Under the pieces are notes generated by a model. It was not told the origin of the DNA and searched no databases. It saw nothing but the letters and a program-made list of their open reading frames with translations. Shown here in pieces: positions 34,861 to 44,986 of a stretch of 64,000 nt of DNA (position 1 is its first letter; the number at the start of each line of letters is the position of its first letter). Source of the DNA: Xenorhabdus thuongxuanensis. GTDB taxonomy: Bacteria; Pseudomonadota; Gammaproteobacteria; Enterobacterales; Enterobacteriaceae. Position numbers and translations under genes: made by a program. The stretch lies in contig NZ_MKGR01000003.1 of NCBI RefSeq assembly GCF_001908095.1, positions 126,081-190,080 on the forward strand, read 5' to 3'.

Positions 34861-36864
34861 ATGTCTGCTACACAACTATTTCGTATATCACCTCTGACAG
34901 CAGCTTTAGCTATCGCACTCACTATGCCAACCATTGCTTGGGCTGCCAATATGGAACAACATACTAAAGAAACACGCATTGCCCATGATCACGATAATGA
35001 AACTGTGATCACTGTAACTGCCCCGGCAATTTCACCACTTGAGGTAATTTCTTCACTAAAAGCACCTCGCCAACCAGTGCCTGCTAGTGATGGTTCTGAT
35101 TACCTGAAAACCATTCCGGGTTTTTCACAGATCCGCAACGGTGGTACTAATGGCGATCCTGTATTCCGTGGTATGTTTGGTTCTCGTCTGAGAATGTTAA
35201 TTGATGACAGTGAAATACTGGGCTCTTGTGGTGGGCGTATGGATGCGCCAAGTTCTTATATTTCACCAGAAAATTACGACGTTTTGAGTTTAGTCAAAGG
35301 CCCACAAACCGTACTCTGGGGGCCGGGTAATTCAGCGGGAACTATTCGTTTCGAGCGTATTCGCCCCCAATTTGAACAATTTGGCGCTCAAGGTAATGTC
35401 AGCACAGTTGTTGGCTCTAATAGTCGTTGGGATGGTAATGCTGATCTCAGTATTGGCAATGAACTGGGTTATATCCGTTTGATCGGAAATAAATCTCGCT
35501 CCAATGATTATAAAGATGGTGATGGCAATCACGTTCCTTCCCGCTGGGATAAATGGAACACCGATGTCGCCCTAGGTTGGACACCTGATGAAAATACGTT
35601 ACTTGAGCTAAGCGCTGGACAGGGTGATGGTGAAGCACGTTACGCCACACGAGGCATGGATGGCTCTCAATTCAAGCGCAAAAGTCTTGGTGTGCGTTTT
35701 GAAAAAACTAACATTGGTGAGGTGTTTGATAAATTCGAATCCAATTTTTATTACAATTATACCGACCATGTTATGGATAACTATTCCATGCGTCATTCAG
35801 AAATAAAAAGGGCTTCAGAACCTGATCGCTCGACAATGGGTGGCCGTATGATGGGAACTTGGATGTGGGAAGATTTCAAGTTACAGAGCGGCGTGGATAT
35901 GCAAACCAATATTCACCGTACCAATACCGATCGTAAAATGGCTGAAGCTCAAAGAAATGGGTGGATGAAAAATGCACGTTTCCGTGATTACGGTATTTTT
36001 GGTGAATTAACATGGGATACAACTGAGCAAAGTAAAGTTATCGGTGGTGCGCGTTTGGATCGTGCGATGGTATATAAATATTCCACCCAACAAGAACGTA
36101 AAGAGACTTTGCCTGCGGGCTTTATTCGGTTTGAACATAACCTGAAAGATACCCCCGTGATGCTGTATGCCGGTATTGGTTATACCGAACGTTTTCCTGA
36201 TTATTGGGAGCTGTTTTCAAATAAATCGGGTGAAAATGCTTTCACTGATATAAAGCCAGAAAAAACGACACAGTTAGATATCGGTGCGCAATATAACGAT
36301 AACAGCCTGAAAGGTTGGATATCAGCGTATGTGGGTAAGGTGAATGACTTTATCCTGTTCGATTATATCAACAAGGATCCGGTGGCCGGTAACGTGGATG
36401 CCACCATTATGGGTGGAGAAACGGGGGTTGCTTATAAGTTTAACGAAAATTGGAAAACTGATGCCAGCCTGGCGTATTCCTGGGCGCAAAATACCACTAA
36501 TCATCGTCCATTGCCGCAGATCCCTCCTTTGGAAGCTCGTTTCGGCTTGACTTGGGAACATGGCGACTGGACTAGCAGTGGTTTGCTGCGCCTGGTAAAT
36601 AGCCAACATCGAGTGGCAATCAATGAAGGTAACGTTGTAGGAAAAGACTTTGATCGCAGCAAAGGATTCGCCATTCTATCTGCAAATACAACCTATCAGG
36701 TGACCAAAAACGTTCAAGTCAGTGCTGGTGTTGACAACATTTTTGATAAAGCCTATAGCGAACACCTTAACCTAGCGGGAAGTCAGGGCTTTGGTTATTC
36801 CGGCAATACAGCAGTAAACGAGCCTGGGCGTACTTATTGGGCAAGAGTTAATGTTAAGTTTTAA
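34861..36864 (+). CDS. TonB-dependent copper receptor (OprC-like)
   Basis: A 667-residue outer-membrane receptor. Residues 1-29 are a signal peptide (LTMPTIAWA). A TonB box-like VITVTAPA follows, then the plug domain with SDYLKTIPGFSQIRNGG, DPVFRGMFGSRLRMLIDDSEILGSCGGRMDAPSSYISPE and VLSLVKGPQTVLWGPG. A 22-strand barrel ends in RTYWARVNVKF. The GSCGGRMD segment holds the Cys and Met residues typical of OprC-type copper receptors. AAGGGA precedes the ATG at 34861; the longer frame from 34837 is not used. It pairs with the DUF2946 gene upstream, suggesting copper uptake under limitation. Confidence 0.88.
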   Translation: MSATQLFRISPLTAALAIALTMPTIAWAANMEQHTKETRIAHDHDNETVITVTAPAISPLEVISSLKAPRQPVPASDGSDYLKTIPGFSQIRNGGTNGDPVFRGMFGSRLRMLIDDSEILGSCGGRMDAPSSYISPENYDVLSLVKGPQTVLWGPGNSAGTIRFERIRPQFEQFGAQGNVSTVVGSNSRWDGNADLSIGNELGYIRLIGNKSRSNDYKDGDGNHVPSRWDKWNTDVALGWTPDENTLLELSAGQGDGEARYATRGMDGSQFKRKSLGVRFEKTNIGEVFDKFESNFYYNYTDHVMDNYSMRHSEIKRASEPDRSTMGGRMMGTWMWEDFKLQSGVDMQTNIHRTNTDRKMAEAQRNGWMKNARFRDYGIFGELTWDTTEQSKVIGGARLDRAMVYKYSTQQERKETLPAGFIRFEHNLKDTPVMLYAGIGYTERFPDYWELFSNKSGENAFTDIKPEKTTQLDIGAQYNDNSLKGWISAYVGKVNDFILFDYINKDPVAGNVDATIMGGETGVAYKFNENWKTDASLAYSWAQNTTNHRPLPQIPPLEARFGLTWEHGDWTSSGLLRLVNSQHRVAINEGNVVGKDFDRSKGFAILSANTTYQVTKNVQVSAGVDNIFDKAYSEHLNLAGSQGFGYSGNTAVNEPGRTYWARVNVKF

Positions 36865-36902
36865 TATTCTTTATTCCTAGACCTATCTCGCCCTGATTTA
36901 CG

Positions 36903-37406
36903 TCAGGGCGAATCTTTTTGGGCTGACTCATTATCTAGCAACCAATGCCGTAGCAGTATTGTAAGTTGTTCTTGTTGAGTTTCTGTCAATGGCTTGAGAA
37001 TCGCTTTTTGGTTCTCCAAATGGCTTTCCACTGCTTTGTCTATCAATGCCCTTCCTTCTGTAGTCAGAAAAATCTTGCAACTACGTCGGTCTTCTTCGTT
37101 AGCAATACGCCCAATCAGTCCTCTCTGTACCATATGTTCAATACGAGTACTCATTGCTCCAGAAGTTAACATAACGGATTGATATAGCTCAGTAGGTGTA
37201 ATGGGTATGTTATTACGACGCAATGTCGCAAGGATATCAAATTCTATAGCGCTTAGGCCGTGTTCTTTGAAAGCATGTTGCAAACGTTGTTCAATAATTT
37301 TGTTTATGCGACATAACCGCCCAATGACGCCTATCGACGATGGGTCAAGGTCTGGGCGCTGCTGTTCCCACTGTATTAATAATCGGTCAACGTGATCGTA
37401 TTTCAT
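36903..37406 (-). CDS. MarR-family regulator
   Basis: A 167-residue MarR-type winged-helix regulator. The DNA-binding part lies at about residues 50-115 (LSAIEFDILATLRR, TPTELYQSVMLTSGAMSTRIEHMVQRGLIGRIANEEDRRS). It is flanked by dimerisation helices. The EEDRRS wing motif is well preserved. It diverges from the DMT transporter at 37578 across 171 bp, so it most likely represses that exporter and responds to its substrate. Confidence 0.86.
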   Translation of the reverse strand: MKYDHVDRLLIQWEQQRPDLDPSSIGVIGRLCRINKIIEQRLQHAFKEHGLSAIEFDILATLRRNNIPITPTELYQSVMLTSGAMSTRIEHMVQRGLIGRIANEEDRRSCKIFLTTEGRALIDKAVESHLENQKAILKPLTETQQEQLTILLRHWLLDNESAQKDSP

Positions 37407-37577
37407 GCTTTTTCCCTGTCAATTTATTTCGACAAAAAGATACTTGATAAAAATCAATTAGGCTATTATTTTAATTTATCTTTATGAAAAGATACTTCTG
37501 TTGATGGTATTTTAAAGTTGATAATTACTAAAAGTGATGAGTAGGATGAAAAACAAACAAATCAGAAGGACAGCAAC

Positions 37578-38465
37578 ATGTCAGAAATTAGATCTATCCA
37601 CAATATGTTACTAACTGCGCTAGCCCCAATTGTTTGGGGAAGCACTTACATTATTACGACAGAAGTATTGCCGCCCAATATGCCTTTGCTAGCTTCTACC
37701 GTTAGAGCGTTACCTGCTGGTATATTATTATTGTTGATTTGCCGTACCATGCCAAAAGGAATTTGGTGGTTACGTATTATGATATTGAGCTTACTCAATA
37801 TCGGTGCTTTCTTCTATTTTCTCTTTGTTGCGGCAGGATATCTTCCAGGTGGAACAGCATCATTAATCATGGCTTGCCAACCCATAATTGTTATATTGTT
37901 AAGCACTTGTATATTGAAAACTTCCCTTACAATAAAACACATTATTTCGGCGATATTGGGTGTTATTGGGATCAGTTTATTAGTATTGAATTCAACCACT
38001 AGTCTAAATTGGCAAGGCGTTGTTGCGGGTTTCGCAGGATGCGGTTGTATGGCTTTAGGGGTTGTACTGACGAAATATTGGAACCGTCCCGCCAATTTAT
38101 CATTACTCAGTTTTACCGGCTGGCAATTAATTCTTGGAGGATTAATGTTATTGCCTGTCGCTATTTTCATAGAAGGTTTACCACAGCATCTTACCGTAAC
38201 CAATATGCTTGGCTACGGCTATTTATGCATAATCGGTGCAGTGTTTTCTTATATTATTTGGTTTCGAGGAATTGAAAAATTACCTGTTGTGACAATCTCT
38301 TTTTTGGGATTTCTCAGCGCATTATCTGCTTGTATTTTAGGATATTTATTTCTAAAACAAACATTTTCCTTACTACAAATGTTCGGGGCATGCACGATCA
38401 TTATCGCTGTTTGGCTTTCTATTCCCCGAAATCAGACAGAAAAAACTAATAACCCTACAGTTTAA
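37578..38465 (+). CDS. EamA/DMT-superfamily transporter
   Basis: A 295-residue protein with about ten membrane helices. WGSTYIITTEVLPPNMPLLASTVRALPAG in repeat one and AVFSYIIWFRGIEKLPVVTISFLGFLSAL in repeat two are typical of EamA exporters such as YdcZ/YcxC relatives. It starts at an ATG after AGAAGGACAGCAAC. The next gene (FMN reductase) begins 29 bp after its stop, so the two form an operon under the divergent MarR protein. Substrate unknown. Confidence 0.85.
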   Translation: MSEIRSIHNMLLTALAPIVWGSTYIITTEVLPPNMPLLASTVRALPAGILLLLICRTMPKGIWWLRIMILSLLNIGAFFYFLFVAAGYLPGGTASLIMACQPIIVILLSTCILKTSLTIKHIISAILGVIGISLLVLNSTTSLNWQGVVAGFAGCGCMALGVVLTKYWNRPANLSLLSFTGWQLILGGLMLLPVAIFIEGLPQHLTVTNMLGYGYLCIIGAVFSYIIWFRGIEKLPVVTISFLGFLSALSACILGYLFLKQTFSLLQMFGACTIIIAVWLSIPRNQTEKTNNPTV

Positions 38466-38494
38466 TTATCTATTAAAAAATAACAGGAAAATCA

Positions 38495-39091
38495 ATGAAG
38501 CTTACTATAATTTCAGGCAGTCAACGCCCAGACTCGCTCAGCCAACGTGTAGCTCGTTATTTGCAAAAATTAAGTAGTGAATATGGATTTACTGAAATAG
38601 AGCTTCTGGATCTCTCCAGTGTAGAATTGCCATTACATGATGGTTATACAACAGATATATCAGCGGAATCTCATCCTTGGCAGCCAATTGCACAACATTT
38701 AAGAAAGAGTAAAGCATTTATCTTTGTTACTCCAGAATGGCATGGAATGTCAACTCCGGCGTTGAAAAACCTTCTGTTACATTGTTCTATAGCAGAATTA
38801 GGCCATAAACCAGCATTATTGGCGAGCGTATCAAGTGGAATTAATGGTGTTTATCCTCTTTGCGAATTACGAATGACAGGTTTTAAAAATAATCATGTTT
38901 GTTTTTTACCTGACCATTTAATCTTCCGCCAGGGTGAAAGTTTGATTTCAAACGATCTGATTTGTAACGATGATATATTTGAAAACCGTGTTAACTATAC
39001 ACTGAAACTACTTAAATCTTATGCTAAGGCACTGGAGCAAGTTCGTGAAGATGTTGGTGAAGAAAGCGAAAATTATTTGTATGGTATGTAA
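38495..39091 (+). CDS. NADPH-dependent FMN reductase
   Basis: A 198-residue flavodoxin-like reductase of the chromate/azo-reductase family. The FMN phosphate loop is ISGSQRPDSLSQR at residues 5-17, followed by VTPEWHGMSTPALKNLLLH around 75-93, where the flavin ring is held. It reduces FMN or quinone-like substrates with NAD(P)H. It is co-transcribed with the DMT transporter, so together they may deal with an electrophilic or quinone compound. AACAGGA lies before the ATG. Confidence 0.85.
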   Translation: MKLTIISGSQRPDSLSQRVARYLQKLSSEYGFTEIELLDLSSVELPLHDGYTTDISAESHPWQPIAQHLRKSKAFIFVTPEWHGMSTPALKNLLLHCSIAELGHKPALLASVSSGINGVYPLCELRMTGFKNNHVCFLPDHLIFRQGESLISNDLICNDDIFENRVNYTLKLLKSYAKALEQVREDVGEESENYLYGM

Positions 39092-39122
39092 ATAAACAAT
39101 ATTCAGTTCATTATGCATAAAG

Positions 39123-39146
39123 CTCGGCTCAAAAGTTTGAGCCGAG
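39123..39146 (+). terminator. Strong hairpin after the FMN reductase
   Basis: The inverted repeat CTCGGCTCAAA / TTTGAGCCGAG with almost no loop lies 32 bp past the stop. There is no immediate T-run, so it may act as a terminator with a distant T-tract or as an mRNA end stabiliser. Confidence 0.5.
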
Positions 39147-39352
39147 AGTAGAGTTCCTCCCATTTAAATCTATTTTTCCTTTTTTATTGAGTAATCTCAA
39201 GAATAAGTTACTCGTTATTAATAAGGCTGGATAAAAACACAGTACACCGTGTTTTTGGCATTTTTGTTTAATAACAACACAATAGCAGCTCTATTTGCAA
39301 TCAATTGGATTGAAAAATCATCACATTACTAATGCAAGCTATTGTTAAGCCT

Positions 39353-39784
39353 CTAGGAGAGTTTCTTTAAGCACATAAAATACTCTTGGCATCCAGTATG
39401 TTCATCGACTTCTTCGCTAACAACATGAAACCCTTGCGATAAATAGAACTCATAACTTGCTTGGTTTTGCTGATAAACCGATAGCGTGAGTTCAGTTCTT
39501 CGTTTTTTGGCATTATTCACCAATGCCTTGCCAATTCCTTGCCCCTGTTTATCTGGTGATACAAAAACCGCAGCCAAACTATTTTCGTGAAGCGCATAAA
39601 AACCGACAACGTTAGAACTCTGTACATAGACATAAACTTCTGAAGCCGGAATATAGATATTTCTCATGTTTTTTACTTGCGATTGCCAAAATTCAGCCGC
39701 CACAAAATTGTGAGCTTTGATAGAAGCTTCCAACCAAATAGATAGAACCGCATCCATATCTGCTTCTGTAAATGGTCTGATCAC
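39353..39784 (-). CDS. GNAT family N-acetyltransferase
   Basis: A 143-residue acetyltransferase. The acetyl-CoA-binding motif VSPDKQGQGIGKALVNNAKK is near residues 72-91 (R/Q-x-x-G-x-G/A pattern), followed by LSVYQQNQASYEFYLSQGFHVVSEE, typical of YjaB/PA4866-like GNATs. It starts with MIRPFTEADMDAVLSIWLEAS. It lies just upstream of a broken MFS gene on the same strand. The substrate could be an antibiotic, an amine or a peptide N-terminus. Confidence 0.85.
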   Translation of the reverse strand: MIRPFTEADMDAVLSIWLEASIKAHNFVAAEFWQSQVKNMRNIYIPASEVYVYVQSSNVVGFYALHENSLAAVFVSPDKQGQGIGKALVNNAKKRRTELTLSVYQQNQASYEFYLSQGFHVVSEEVDEHTGCQEYFMCLKKLS

Positions 39785-39807
39785 TTTTGATATCCTCGTG
39801 ATTTACT

Positions 39808-40110
39808 CTACTTTTTCCGATGTAATCTTTTCAATAAGTAAAATGCGATAAAAGCAGCTATGACGTTATAAAACGTACTGAAAACAAAGATTTTTTGGTA
39901 TGTAACAAAAAACAATGTCTCTATTTTATTAAAGTGCCATTGGATTATTATGCTAACCACAGCAACACCAAAAGCGGCTCCAATTTGTTGCAAAGTTGCA
40001 ATTACCCCTGATGCCATACCTGCGAATCTCACGCTAACAAAAGTCAAAACTATATTAAGCAATGGTGTCATGACAAAACCTTGACCATAGCCAAGGAATG
40101 ATAGAAACAA
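39808..40110 (-). pseudogene. C-terminal fragment of an MFS (DHA2-type) transporter
   Basis: 100 residues containing GFVMTPLLNIVLTFVSVRFAGMASGV and QQIGAAFGVAVVSI, the 12th to 14th helix region of QacA/EmrB-type 14-helix exporters. The protein would normally be over 450 residues, so three quarters are missing upstream of 40110. The fragment starts at an ATG inside former coding sequence and has no ribosome-binding site. It sits 23 bp after the GNAT gene. Confidence 0.7.
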
Positions 40111-40532
40111 TCATCGAATAAACCATCATCCAAGTAAACATTATAAATAGTAACCAACTACAAAAAATCACAAATTAATAACAATTGGCGTTCAGTTAAT
40201 TCACGAAACGCCAAAATCATGCCATTTAAAAGGAACTTTAAAAAGGGTGATGTTATGTATATTATTCTTGCATTGTTATAAAATGGTTATAATAAAGTTA
40301 AATATTTTCCTTGCACTTTGAGTTCAATTATTATGCTATAGCAACTTGTAGGCAGAGAATATCTATGGTCTGCATTGTTCTGTAGCTAATCCAAATATAG
40401 GTGAATCTCACCATAGCCTACTTGTTACATCTCAATTATCGTCATCGATTTTATTAATAAGAACTTTTCAAGGAGCGATTTGCAAAACAGCGAATTGAAA
40501 GTTTCCACTTTTTGAAAAAGGGAACCTCTATT
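40111..40532. other. AT-rich gap with the autotransporter promoter
   Basis: No gene is seen in these 420 bp. The only clear signal is AAAGGGAACC, the ribosome-binding site just before the ATG at 40533. The segment separates the MFS remnant from the autotransporter. Confidence 0.5.
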
Positions 40533-43233
40533 ATGAAAAAAAACAATTCGGCACGACCGATTTTTCTGTGGATGACATTATTTTTTGGATTATTACCTAT
40601 TAGTACCTCAATGGCTGCTTCTGAATATCAGGAACAGGGTAAAAAAAACTCACCAGATAGTTGGTTATCAGATGAATTTAATCATCAGTGGGGATTAGCT
40701 GCTATTGGTGCTCATTATGCCTATGCTCGTGGTTACACAGGAAAAGGCATTAATGTTGGTGTATTGGATGAAGCCGTTACCAACCATTTTGAATTTGCAG
40801 GCAAACTAAAAATTTTAAGCCCAGACGATACCTGGAATTACGATAAAAATCCCGACACTGGGATTATCAGTTTTGGAGCTCATGGGAACCATGTTTCTGG
40901 GATTATTGCAGCAAACAGGGACGGCAAGGAAATGCATGGTGTAGCATTTGATGCGGGTTTGATTACAGGGAAATATTTGCAAAACCCCTATAACCGTACA
41001 GAAGCCATGATCCAAAGCAACGCACGTGTCATTAATAACAGTTGGGGTGTTCGCCCCTCCTATGAAACTGATGAACACGGTAAACCTAAACGATGGGAAA
41101 ATGGGACAATCAAGTATTATCCAGTCACATTGCAAGATCTTACTAATTATGTCACACCAATTAAGGATGATTTGGATCGGTTAAGCCGCACTCCAATTCC
41201 AGAACTCGATGACTATACAACAAGAACTGCGGGCCTATTGCGCGCAGCACGTCATGGGAAATTAGTTGTTTTTGCCGCGGGAAATGCAAATAACTATAAC
41301 GTCACTTGGTTACATGCGGGTATGCCCTATTTCTTCCCTGACGCATTGAAAAACTACCTCAGCGTTGCCAATCTGACTAGGGAAAACGCAATTAACGTTT
41401 CATCAACGAGTTGTGATTATACTGCCAGTTACTGTTTGTCCGCACCAGGTACAAAAAATTCCAGGTATTGGCGGCATAGTTGAGAAAGACACTACTGTAG
41501 AACGAGTCTGTAATAGTATTGAGTGTGCATATGACAGTTGGGGTAATGATATATCCGGTCACGGTGGATTAACGAAAATCGGTAACGGTACACTCGAACT
41601 TGCCGGTAAAAATAACATCTATAAAGGGCCAACTTTAGTAGAACAAGGTCGTTTACTGGTTAGCGGCTCCATAACTTCAGATGTTACTGTGCAAAATGGT
41701 GCTATTTTTGGAGGGGATGGTACAGTCGGTTCACTCTTAGCCAATTCCGGCGCCAATATTGCACCCGGTAACTTAAGTACTAACTCTGTCCTAAGTTCTG
41801 GTGGTACTCTGAAAGTTGATCGTGATGTTACTTTCCTAACTGGTTCACATTATCTGGTAGAAGTTGTACCAAATAGCCTGGGTCATAGTGATCGTATTAT
41901 CAGCAATGGGTTAGCAACGTTGAAAGGCGGTGAAGTGCAAGTCACTCTGGAAAATAGTAGTAACTTGTTATCGAAGCAAGAAGTCCGTAGTTTGCTTGGA
42001 CAGCAATATAATATTCTGCAAGCAAACCTTGGTATCAACGGCAAGTTTGCAACTGTAGTGCCAAATTATTTATTCGTTGGTACTGAACTTAGTTACCAAA
42101 CTAACCGAGTGATGTTAGATATAAAACGTAATTCCACCACATTTGCCAGTTTAGGAATGACTGCTAATGAACGTGCTGTAGCTAATGCTGCTGATAAACT
42201 GAGTTTGGGTCATCCGGTTTATGAGAGTATCTTGATGTTTGATACAACGGCGCAAGCCCGCCAAGCATTTCAGCAACTTTCTTCTGGGCAGATCCATGCT
42301 GATATTGCTGCGGCACAAATCAATAATAGCCGCTATATACGCGATACCCTGAATACCCGTTTGCGTCAGGCTCATGGTAGAACCATCGAACAGGATATTA
42401 AAACTGATAAAAACGGTGCTTGGGGGCAAATAATAGGTAATTGGCAACGCGCTAATGGTAACAGTGAAGTCAATGGTTATCGTGTATCCAACTATGGTGT
42501 GTTATTAGGAGCGGATAAAGAGTTTGGCGATGATTGGCGGCTCGGTGTCGCTACCGGATATACCCGCTCTTCTTTGAATGGTGGATATAACACTTCAGCA
42601 CATAGTAACAATTTTCATTTGGCTCTATACGGTAGCAAACAGATTGATGCTTTGGCATTGCGTGCCGGCGCTACTTACAGTTGGCATCGTTTTGATACCA
42701 AACGTTCGGTTGCTTTTGGTCGTCAATCCGACAATCTGAAAGCGAAATATGGTGCTCAGACCGGTCAATTATTTACTGAGACAGCTTACGGAATAAATAC
42801 CTCTTGGCTAAATCTGGAACCATTCGCTAACCTGTCTTATGTTAATTTCCGTAATGAAGGCATTAATGAACATGGTGGTGCCGCTGCATTAAACGGTAAT
42901 AAACAATCGAAAAATGTAACCTTCTCCACATTAGGTTTACGTGTCGATCAAAAATGGCAGACCGAAAACGAAATCACTGTAGGAGCATATGGTGAATTGG
43001 GTTGGCAACATCAGTTTGGCAATGTAGAGCGTGACTCTAAATTAAGTTTTAGCAATAGCGATACCCCGTTTACTGTCAACAGTGTTTCAGCCGCACGGGA
43101 TTCTGCTGTCGTTAAGGCAGGTACGGAATTTGAAATTAATAAAAATACTAAACTGTCACTGGGGTATAATGGTGTTTTATCAAGCAGTCATAAGGATAAT
43201 GGTGTATTCCTGAATGCCAATTGGAAATTCTAG
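40533..43233 (+). pseudogene. Subtilisin-type autotransporter, catalytic Ser region deleted and frame shifted
   Basis: The first part has a signal peptide (ending TSMAAS), a subtilase start INVGVLDEAV with the catalytic Asp, the His in HGNHVSGIIAANRDG and the oxyanion Asn in VVFAAGN. At SAPGT (about 41455) the frame runs out at 41483. A second frame resumes (KIPGIGGIVEK) and goes through ISGHGGLTKIGNGTLELAGKNN passenger repeats to an autotransporter barrel ending LNANWKF. The GTSMAAP segment with the catalytic Ser, normally more than 60 residues, is missing between them. So this is a deletion plus a shift of reading frame, and no active protease or continuous autotransporter can be made. Confidence 0.85.
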
Positions 43234-43263
43234 TTAATCAAAATTGCATATGTTTTGATAACA

Positions 43264-43302
43264 AAAACTCACTGTTGGCAATGACTGGCAGTGAGTTTTT
43301 TT
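43264..43302 (+). terminator. Terminator after the autotransporter
   Basis: The perfect 11-bp stem AAAACTCACTG / CAGTGAGTTTT with a 14-nt loop is followed by more T, 30 bp after the stop codon. A near copy follows the next gene. Confidence 0.9.
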
Positions 43303-43422
43303 AGGGCATGAGATTTTTAGGTTTTTGTACTCACTTTGGCACAAATCACCTTGGTAGAATTGAATAATGATTAAATTAGATAATTAATTTAAGTCATTAA
43401 ACAGATCCAAAGGAGGAAAATT

Positions 43423-44931
43423 GTGACTTATAGCAAAGCTTTATTAATTAGTTTGTTGGGTTTTTCAGCAAGTTCAAGTGCCTTGGATTTAACTAATTTT
43501 TTAGCTCCAAATAATAATGGTGCTCCGTTGATAAAATCAACCGATCCTGACGCTGAAAAATTTAGAACCGTTGGTAAATTAAATGGAACCTCACACTGTA
43601 CAGCAACCCTGATTTCTGGTGAAAATGTACCGAATAAGGATACACCGGCATTAATACTTACCGCAGGGCATTGTGTAGATAGCAATGTAGGCACAAATGA
43701 TGTCATCGTTGATCAGCCTGCACCTGAATATTGGCGATATACCCCGGATTATTTCATTGATAAGAAAGATGAGTTATCACCAATAAAAGTCAACCGTATT
43801 TTATATTCAACGATGAAATATGAAGATATTGCGGTATTACAATTGGATGAAACTTATGGTGACTTAGCGAAAAAAGGCTATTATCCTTTGAAGTTGAAGA
43901 AAGACCTTGATATGAAACATCAACCTATTGTGTTGACTCATATTCCTGTCGATAACGTTGATTACAATTACGCTTATATCAGAAAATCTGAGTGTAATAT
44001 CACTGGAAAATCACCCGTTTTATATGAGGGTGGTTCTCCGTGGATTTGGGCTCCGGTTTTCTCTGTGAATTGCGATGGTGTAGCTGGTGGAACGTCAGGT
44101 TCCCCTGTTTTTGAGAAAGATAAAACAGGCGTGATTGGTGTACTGAATACAACAGTAACATCAGGAATGACTGGCTGTGGACTTGGCAGACCTTGTACTA
44201 TCGAAAACAATAAAGGCGTTCCGACAGAAGGAGCTAGCTATTTTATCCCTGTCGATAGTATTGCCAATGCATTGACAAAGGATAGCAAGTTAGATCTATC
44301 TAAACTGGAAAATAACAGCGGTAATATTCTGGAAAGAAGTCCACTTTGGTCACTCTGGACAACTCAGAGTGTTAATCCTGTTGGTGGTGAGAAAGCAAAA
44401 TGGGACATCGTTATCAAGGAAAATGCTAACGTTAAGAATATTCGATATAAAACAGGATTAATCAGTGATGTCAATTGTTCTGCTGAAGCAGGATACAGTG
44501 CTTCTATTCCTGCAAGTCAAAGTCCGCTGCAAAACATGCTGGTTCCTAACAAAGAAGGCATCTATAAACTCTGTGTTATTCACCAGAATAATGATGGCCA
44601 ATGGCAAAAAACAAAAGATGCCTCTGTTATGTTGCGAGAAGTTGATAATACTCCACCGTCAATTAAACCCATGTTAAATAAGGATGATTATGGGGATGTT
44701 TGGCGTATAACAGCCAACGTTCGTCCATATGAGATCTCAAGTATACAAATTAAATATGGGCCTAAAGCAACAACGAATTGTGATGACAAAACAGGTTATA
44801 GCTATCCTTGGAGGTTAACAATGTTGGCAAAATCTGAAGCACCATGGCGTGTTTGCGCATACGGTGAAGATATGGCAGGAAATGCTGGCCCGATTAACAT
44901 ACTTGATATTGAAGCAACCACAACTAAGTAA
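43423..44931 (+). CDS. Secreted trypsin-like serine protease
   Basis: A 502-residue secreted protease beginning at a GTG after AAAGGAGG. Residues 1-20 form a signal peptide. The S1 catalytic triad is complete: His83 in LTAGHC, Asp135 in YEDIAVLQL, Ser225 in GGTSGSPVF. The protease domain covers about 45-290. The C-terminal 200 residues hold two related beta modules, each with a W-x-I-x-A/K strand, KNIRYKTG/SIQIKYGP and a C-x(4,5)-GYS ending (around 320-380 and 420-490), perhaps for substrate or surface binding. Insect-pathogenic enterics secrete such enzymes. It follows the broken autotransporter and has its own near-identical terminator. Confidence 0.85.
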   Translation: MTYSKALLISLLGFSASSSALDLTNFLAPNNNGAPLIKSTDPDAEKFRTVGKLNGTSHCTATLISGENVPNKDTPALILTAGHCVDSNVGTNDVIVDQPAPEYWRYTPDYFIDKKDELSPIKVNRILYSTMKYEDIAVLQLDETYGDLAKKGYYPLKLKKDLDMKHQPIVLTHIPVDNVDYNYAYIRKSECNITGKSPVLYEGGSPWIWAPVFSVNCDGVAGGTSGSPVFEKDKTGVIGVLNTTVTSGMTGCGLGRPCTIENNKGVPTEGASYFIPVDSIANALTKDSKLDLSKLENNSGNILERSPLWSLWTTQSVNPVGGEKAKWDIVIKENANVKNIRYKTGLISDVNCSAEAGYSASIPASQSPLQNMLVPNKEGIYKLCVIHQNNDGQWQKTKDASVMLREVDNTPPSIKPMLNKDDYGDVWRITANVRPYEISSIQIKYGPKATTNCDDKTGYSYPWRLTMLAKSEAPWRVCAYGEDMAGNAGPINILDIEATTTK

Positions 44932-44941
44932 AAAGTAAATG

Positions 44942-44975
44942 AACTCACTGTTAGTAAATGCTGGCAGTGAGTTTT
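44942..44975 (+). terminator. Terminator after the trypsin-like protease
   Basis: The stem AACTCACTG / CAGTGAGTT with a 14-nt loop is followed by TT and CCTTTA. It is nearly identical to the hairpin at 43264-43302. Confidence 0.85.
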
Positions 44976-44986
44976 CCTTTATATTT

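Noticed and set aside
41440..41500. Programmed ribosomal frameshift at the A-run in the autotransporter
   Set aside because: Even with a shift, the catalytic serine region is absent, so a programmed event would not give a working protease. A deletion with a frame error is simpler.
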